The position numbers were made by a program, and so were the translations under genes. From Mycogone perniciosa (Eukaryota > Ascomycota > Sordariomycetes > Hypocreales > Hypocreaceae), in the NCBI GenBank assembly GCA_025331125.1, contig JAOALB010000050.1, forward strand, positions 248,001 through 312,000: DNA of 64,000 bases, in the 5' to 3' direction. Positions 57,562 through 64,000 of this stretch are shown here, one piece after another. Under the pieces are notes generated by a model, which did no database searches, was not told the origin of the DNA, and saw only the letters and a program-made list of their open reading frames with translations. Position 1 is the first letter of the stretch. Every line of letters starts with the position of its first letter.

Positions 57562-60153
57562 TTAGATCATGTTGCCGTTGACACTGATTTCGAAACCTTC
57601 CCCCTTCTGCTTCAATGCCTTGGCGAGCATCAATTCTCGCATCCAGTCAATGCGATCATCGCGGCTCTTGACCGCAAAGTGATGTGTTTTGCCAGTGCCA
57701 TTGACACCCTCCACGGAAGCACCGCCCTGGTGGAGTGCACTATCACGCTTGCGCAGACGTGCGACATTCTTGTCTTGGGGGATAAGCTGGAAGCTGAAGG
57801 CACCAACAGGGTCACTCTTCTCACGGTTATGTGAAATGGAGACAGCCTTGAAGGCCGCACTGAGCTTGGATGTGGACGCGAGACTGGAGCAGGCAATGGC
57901 GTAATCGTCAATGTCGACATACTCAAGTGTGCGATCCATCTGCTGAGCGTCCTTGTGCATGTTCAGGCGGGTTCCCTTGAGACTGAAGTACCCATCTTGC
58001 CACTCATGGCGAAGCATGCGCGCCTTGCGCTTCTTCATAGGTCCCTGAAAGCTAACGCCACTTGCAGCAGCAGCAGCAGCAGGCGCCTCCTTGGCCTCAC
58101 TAGGACGGAGCGTAGTCATGGGAGGGATGGCTTGCTCAAAGGTAGTACGCTCAGCAGGGGACCAGGGGTAGTTGAAGCGAGGTGGAGCTTGAGGAAGCTG
58201 CAGTTGGGGTCTGACGGATGTTCGGGGAGAGGGGGAAGATGTCTTTGGTGAAGGGGTGTTAGGAGACGCGCGTACCGCCTGGTTCTCGTCCAAGGCGGGG
58301 AGAACGGGGAAAGAAGGATGGCGGCAAGAAGTTCGAGATTGTGATCGAGCGTGGACATGGATGGGAGATGCACGGTAGTTCATGTCAGGAGGAACTGACT
58401 GAGATACTTCACGAGCGACAGGCCCAATAGGAACTGCCGTGACTGGGACATCGAGTTCCGAGAACGGGGTACCAAACCGATAGGGATTCCTCGTGGTTTC
58501 CAGATCAGGAGATAATGGATCAGCCTTTTCCATGCGGTATGGCACAAACTCTTGTCGCAAAGGGGAAGATCGGCGTCGCTGATGCTGCTGTGGTTCTGCA
58601 GGCTGGAGGATGGTGGACGCTTGTTGAGGGGCTGGCCGTGCAACCTGAGGTGTTCCCGGGATGGATAGCTTTGGTAGATGCCGCAAGCCTTGATGAGGTT
58701 GTGCAGATGGTGTAACCTCGAATGGAGGAGTTGGGGGAACCTCATTGCTTTTTTGGTTGGTCCGCTGAAAATTGAGGAACTGGCGAACATTCTCCTGAGG
58801 GTCGCGCGACTGGAGGCCCCGAAGCGTAGCTTCTTGAAGATATTGTAGGGGTGGCAGGCCACCAGGGCCAAGGACATCGGAGGACGCCACGACTGAAGGA
58901 ACGGTATCTGAGAAGGGTCGAAGCATTTCGTTGGGGTCGAGAGCCTTGGCAGTCTCGGGATTGCCTGCATCGCCAAAGATCATGACAGTACCGGCCGTGT
59001 TAATATCGATGTGCGGGTTCGCCGCCTGGAATTCGTCGATGATCCGCTGTTGTTTCTTGAACTTGGAGCAGTTTTCACCTTTGGAGCAGTTATGGGGCTT
59101 GGGGATGACTTGTTCGATGCCGATGATGGACACAGACTCCATTGGTGTGATAGCATCACTAACGGAAGGTCGCCTGCGCTGCCTACGTTTGCTGTTGTGA
59201 CGCCGGTTCAAGTCGCAATCATCATTCTTCACCTCCTTTCTCACCTGGCGGCTTGGTGCGTCCTCGATTGGCGTCGATGGTGTGGGAGATATCGGCCTGC
59301 TATCCATCAAAGCTTGTATCTGATGCCATATTTTTGTTCGGATGCCGAAAGAAGGGATGCCGATTTCCTTCAAATCCTCAAATTTCAAGGTTATGAGAAT
59401 TTCGCCACTGATATCGTTCTCGATCAATCGCTCCGTAATGTGCAGTTCAATGCCAGCATTGAGCATATATTGTGCCACCATCTCCGGGGTCCATGAGGCC
59501 AGTGTTGAAGGATCGAGCTCAACATCCGTGTATTGGAAAGGGCTGTTTCGGCGTGCGAGCTGAGACTGGGCTAGAACATCTCCGATTCCACGCGACACCT
59601 TCGGTGTCAAAGGGGATAATGTCAAAATAAAATCCTCATCGTCTCCGTGATACGCCAGATACGGATCAGTGGAGCTGCGGAATAGATGTGGACCTCGAGG
59701 ACCCTCGACTTGCTTTAGGGAGTGCTCGAGGAAAGCCTCTCGGTATCTACTTGACCTCGGAGTAGGGACTTCATCATACGATGACAGCGTTGTAATACTT
59801 GGTTGACCAGACTATGAGATCCCAGTGTCAATATGGGACTGCTCAAGTGCACGGGTAGTTGTTTGTCCGCTACATACCGATTGCAGGCTCACTCTGGGTG
59901 AGTTGTCCTCTGGCTCGCTCATCACTTCTTCTTCATCCCAATCCGTGTCCACAAACTCTGTGGCTACTGATGTTGGTCTGATTTGGTGACGTCCATGTCT
60001 GAGATTGAAGAAAGTGTTTTGAGGTGCTGGCTTCTGGCGCATCTCCTGGTATGTCCGGCTCTCGCCAGCCTGGAACGATGTGCAATCCTGAATACTTGGC
60101 GTTAAAACAAAGGGCAGACAGAGTAGGGGGTGACCACGACGCCTACATACCAT
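57562..60153 (-). CDS. SAM- and PH-domain protein (Boi/Pob1-like polarity factor)
   Basis: Best model has three exons (60153-60151, 60087-59878, 59811-57562) and 820 residues. The first exon would be the ATG alone, followed by a 63-nt intron with GTATGT donor, TTTTAAC branch and ATTCAG acceptor. An alternative start is the ATG at 60042. The second intron is 59877-59812. A SAM domain lies at about residues 171-240 (SWTPEMVAQYMLNAGIE to WHQIQAL), and a PH domain near the C-terminus at about 678-805 (MKKRKARMLRHEWQDGYFSL to RIDWMRELMLAK). The long Pro/Ser/Gln-rich middle lacks other recognisable domains; no SH3 is seen. Fungal SAM/PH proteins of the Boi/Pob1 type bind membranes and link Cdc42 polarity to exocytosis. 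The domain call is firm; the first exon is tentative. Confidence 0.85.
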
Positions 60154-61389
60154 CCTTACAACGGTGGGAATTGGCGGTGCTTATGAAGCAGAGAGCCGTT
60201 GCCGGCGTTCTTTCTATGAGTTTTGGAGAAACCCAATGTTAGAATGCCGTGAGACAAGGAAATGTAGACGAAAAGGGAAATGGAAGTTGAGGTATCAAGC
60301 GCACAATACGGAGGTCGCAAAGGCGGGAGGAGAGAACCATATGCCGGTGGGCGGCTAGTGGTCGTTATGTATTCTGTAACGGGGGTGAGAGAACGACGAG
60401 CCAGGAGTTCCTGCGAGCAAATATGTGTGCGCCTGTGCGCTATACCGCCAAAAAAGCACTATAACCCGGTAGTCAGCACCAAACCATGTGTGGTCTCATG
60501 TATGTGACGAGCACAGCATCTGTGTGCTTCCTCTTGCGGGGGACATGAAGGCTAGGATAGGAGTCCCACTGTGCTCTGCGGGCCCAGTCAGCGAAGTCTG
60601 GCGCCTTCACAGCACTGCTCACCTCACGCCCCTGTGTGTGGTGGCACAATACGGAGCACCTAGTGCTTCGCACTGGAATCGGAGTGAGTAGTGTTGGTGC
60701 TAGGTAATTGGCGCCGGGACCAGTCTTTTTTGCCGTGATGGCGGCGCGAAGACGACGGGAGCCATTGGATGTCTGATGAACGCAATGTTTCTCTCAGCCA
60801 GTCAGAGCCAACTGCACAAGTCCCTTGTGTGGAGTCCGCTCAGGGATTTGAGGCCAAACGATTCGTTGGTGATGTCGAGTCTAGGGCCGGTAATCATCCA
60901 AATATAGCCGGCGCTTAGACCTTGTCCGCGCTAACCGAATGGGATGCAAGTAAAAGACAGTGATAGGCCTGATAGGTGACGATGCATTCACATGGGGTCT
61001 GCTGCGAGCTTGCAGGAAATAGAGAGGCGGACCAGAGGGAGGGCAAGGGAAGCACCACTCGCTTCCGCGAGCACCTTGCATTTCTGTGGCTCTGGTGGCT
61101 CAACACACAGACGCACAGAACTGGCCGCTCGACATGAAAGTCAATTGAGAGTAGTGGGATAGTCATAACCTCCAGAGCCTCTTTCGTCAGCGTCTCGCTC
61201 TCTCTCCTCCCGACTCGACGCCTCATTTTCCCTGCATGGCAGGTTTGGAGAGCTCACAACAGGCTCAACTGAGTAGATTGGCGGTGGGAGATCGGCCGCT
61301 GCCGTTACCCCGTGACTCAACCAACGGCACTCTGAGACCAAAGACCCGTTCCCAGACCCCTCGGGAGTCAGGGATTTTTATTATTCACT

Positions 61390-61421
61390 CGTAGTACTCC
61401 GTACTCCGTACTCCTCCGTAA
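61390..61421. repeat. Tandem TACTCCGTA run
   Basis: Three to four overlapping units with TCC core in 32 bp, followed by a short TATG repeat. Confidence 0.75.
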
Positions 61422-63566
61422 TATGTATGTATGTAGTCGGTGAAGCCGGCCCAGCCTGTCAAATGCAAGTTCGTCTGTTGGTGGCTTGAGACTGTCTGAG
61501 AGAGCTAGGTACCCTGGGTGTACTTCGTACTCCATAAGGTACTGTACTCGTCGCTCTCAATGACGAAAATGGTCTTGGTGTTCCACATCGCTTCTCGGCC
61601 GTCTTTCCATCGTGACTCTAGTGCGAACGGCCGCCACTTGCTTGTTGGCTGGATCGTTGTTGGTGACAGCCCCCACTGCAGACCATCTCGAGCCACTAAG
61701 ATTTCCTTCTGTATGCTTGCCTCTTTGGGCAATTTATAAGAGGATTCGAATATGGACATGTCCGGGGATCCTGACTGTTGTCTCAAAGGAATTATTGGTG
61801 AGCCAACTCGACAGCGCTCGGTGACGGAGACCGGGGGGGGGGCTAATGGAACGGACCGGCTCACGACATTTTCTTTTTGCCCTTGTTGGCCAGGGTATGC
61901 AGGTCATTCGAGATTTCGGTCTGCCTCGGTCTGATACAAGTAGGCCTGCAGACCTGCGCCCGCTCTATTCTTCTGGTACGAAGTGTGTACTTGTATATGC
62001 CATTCTCGCATTTCTTCCCTCATCAACGAGGCCCAGCAGGTCTCGGCTGTTGGCAGCACAATGCGACAAATGCTGCGGCTGCGCGCATGACTGTGGACAG
62101 GTTGCAGGTTGCCGGTTCGGCCGCATAGCGGTCAGTCTTGGTATTTTGGCGTCGCCCACGCATGCTGAGAATCTGGAGCTTGTGCAACACTGATCACATT
62201 GACACGGACCTAAGCTTGGTGAGTACATACATAAGCCACAACCTGGTAAGGCCTGCAAGCCACCGCTGTTCGTGATAGGGTGATATTAGGGTGGTAGGGC
62301 GATGCGTGTCACGACAAGGTCGTCTTTGTGGCCGTGGGGTTTGAATCCCAGATAGACTAGTCCTCGTAGGTATGTATGGATGTACGAGAGATGCGACGTG
62401 ACACCACCAGGATGTGGGAGCAGATCGTTCTTTCGGGTCAGGGTCAGCTCTCAGCCATTACCCCACACTGTACATATCGAGGAGAGGAAAAAGAAGAGAA
62501 GAGACGACTCCAATTGGCACCAGAAAAGAGGGGAGTGGTGAGGGGAACTCGAAGAGGAAGTGGTGTGGCTGCATGCGGTGTGGCCCGTGCCTGTGAGACT
62601 GTGGTTGCAGGGTTGTGATACTGTGCGAAGAGTTGGTCCTAGCACTTCAACACACACCCAGAAACCCTCAGGGCTGTTCATCCTTCTAGGGCAGGGCAAG
62701 ACAAGACAGGGCAAGACAGGGAAAAGACGTTGATAGCACACGGACGATGTCTTACGTCCGATTGCTAGTACTGATGCCAACATAGTTGCCACGGAACAGT
62801 GCAGTGCACTAGGCAACAAGATTAGAAAACAAAGAAAGTCCGCATGGATATCAGAGATCAGGACATCAGCCAAGTCGTCGAATCATCGTCGACTTTTCAC
62901 TTCTGGCCAATCCAGGTCGCGAAAGGTCCAAGGCATATGGCCGCTACACGTGCCATCCAAGGTCACGCAGGGCCAATTGGGCACTGCATAATTTGCCTTG
63001 GATGCCCAATCAGAGGGCGATTTCTGTTTAGGCGCTGTCAATTGGCCAGCTGCCCATCAATCACATTACGGTTTTCATTTCGGAACGGAGGCATCGCCTC
63101 GCGATATTTCTTGCTGATAGTACCTATCTATGTGCTCGTAGTATGCACTCCGCGGGCCAATCTATCTGTACGAACTCACACGCCCTTTATCCTTGACTGC
63201 AATATGGCCTCAAAGTGATTCATCACGAAGCATTGTGATCTGTCTTGGCGTTGGTGGCAAGCAAGAACAAGGCCAGAGGGAAGCTAATGCCTCGTTCCCG
63301 CGTCCAGCCCCCCCGTCTCCGTTAGAATGCCTTGCATTTACGGAGTACTACTCGTACGCAGTATAATACACGACGGAGCGGCGACGGCAAATATGCTAAC
63401 AACTTACTAACAGCGAGCACTAGCAAGGGCTGGACGAGACTAGGCTTCTACTACATAGCATTTGCTCGTTCATTTGGCATTCATTCAGACAGACTCGTAC
63501 GAGCCAATGTTGTCTGTCGTACTCCGTACAGTGCAGTTGATTTTCTCACCGACACATCCCCCCCAT

Positions 63567-63605
63567 GCACGCTCATGGTGCACGCTCATGGTGCACGCTC
63601 ATGGT
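63567..63605. repeat. 13-bp tandem repeat, three copies
   Basis: Three exact copies of GCACGCTCATGGT in a row, in a non-coding region. Confidence 0.9.
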
Positions 63606-64000
63606 ATGTGCAACGGCGTTTTACTCCGTACTACCACCTCTAACTACTATTGCAACCGGAACACAGAGCACGCATACCCACTGAAAAAAACAGCGCAACG
63701 TGCGGCCACTTTCTGTCGCCTCTTTTCGTGGTGTCGCACACAATTGGAACGTTCAACTGACTTTGCAACACATGGCTCCAAGGCCAGCGTTCATGTCTGT
63801 ACGCCCCTTACACCAGATTTCTCCCGCGCTGAACCACAAAAACGTCATAGATACTCAGCCCAAGAAACCGCCTCGGTGATGAATGGGGCCAAGGAGCCTG
63901 AAGTGCTCCGTGCCTACGAATGAGGCAATCTTTGCTGCCCGAATCGAAAGGTCTGGATGAGCGAAATCCTGAGACTTGCCCAATACGTGAGCACCTGAGC

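Larger units (their letters stand above)
60154..64000. other. Gene-poor region to the window edge
   Basis: The left few hundred bases are the promoter side of the SAM/PH gene. Beyond that I see no frame with family-like sequence or credible splicing on either strand. Dispersed-motif copies lie near 61395, 61520, 61975, 63340, 63517 and 63622. Confidence 0.55.

Noticed and set aside
62325..62356. tRNA T-arm-like string GGGGTTTGAATCCCAG
   Set aside because: The stem does not extend, and no matching acceptor, D arm or anticodon arm is found upstream.
1..64000. CRISPR arrays, rRNA operons, intact transposons with terminal repeats
   Set aside because: Looked for and not seen. The repeated short motif is irregularly spaced and is not a CRISPR-like array.

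Overview
The window is nuclear DNA of a filamentous ascomycete (Pezizomycotina, most likely Sordariomycetes and perhaps Hypocreales; the finer placement is inference). The evidence is spliceosomal introns of about 55-250 nt with GTRNGT donors and CTRAC/CTAAC-type branch points, pyrimidine-rich 5' leaders, and fungal or ascomycete families: WSC-domain copper radical oxidase, RCR/Congo-red-resistance protein, fibroin-3-related protein and an NRPS remnant. I see no bacterial-style operons, rRNA, CRISPR array or intact transposon. Intergenic spaces are long (up to 5.6 kb) and carry a recurrent short motif, TAC-TCC-GTA / TAC-TTC-GTA and its complement.

Layout. 0-3 kb: PEX10 (peroxisomal RING ligase) converging on a Lys/Ser-rich protein of unknown function. 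7.7-9.1 kb: a four-exon BEM46/ABHD13-type alpha/beta hydrolase. 9-12.2 kb: gene-poor, ending in a small secreted 10-cysteine protein. 13-16.6 kb: a four-exon NF-X1/FAP1-type zinc-finger protein. 16.6-22.2 kb: gene-poor and motif-rich. 22.2-25.8 kb: a secreted copper radical oxidase (CAZy AA5-like) with five WSC domains. 26.5-32.8 kb: an AT-richer island with an intact BAHD-type acyltransferase, a decayed cytochrome P450 and a decayed NRPS, best read as the remains of a secondary-metabolite cluster.

33.6-41.5 kb: mitochondrial pyruvate carrier MPC1 followed on the same strand by pyruvate carboxylase. These are two steps that divide pyruvate between mitochondrial import and anaplerosis. Pyruvate carboxylase is split into ten exons, including exons of 8, 12 and 21 nt. 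43-50 kb: a small unknown protein, an RCR-family membrane protein and a fibroin-3-related membrane protein, the last two probably at the cell surface or endomembrane. 50.7-53 kb: a protein built from five tandem modules of about 95 residues, each with four spaced cysteines. 53.4 kb: a tRNA-Ala(AGC) gene whose intron is a copy of the dispersed motif in a perfect hairpin. 53.9-60.2 kb: a STIMATE/YPL162C-type membrane protein, a divergent SOD-fold mitoribosomal protein, and a SAM/PH-domain polarity-type protein. 60.2-64 kb: no gene recognised.

The most noteworthy items are the five-module cysteine protein, the tRNA intron hairpin and its link to the dispersed motif, the decayed cluster whose premature stops all fit CpA-to-TpA (RIP-type) change, and the five-WSC oxidase with a complete active site. 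All splice sites were assigned by eye and have no transcript support here.
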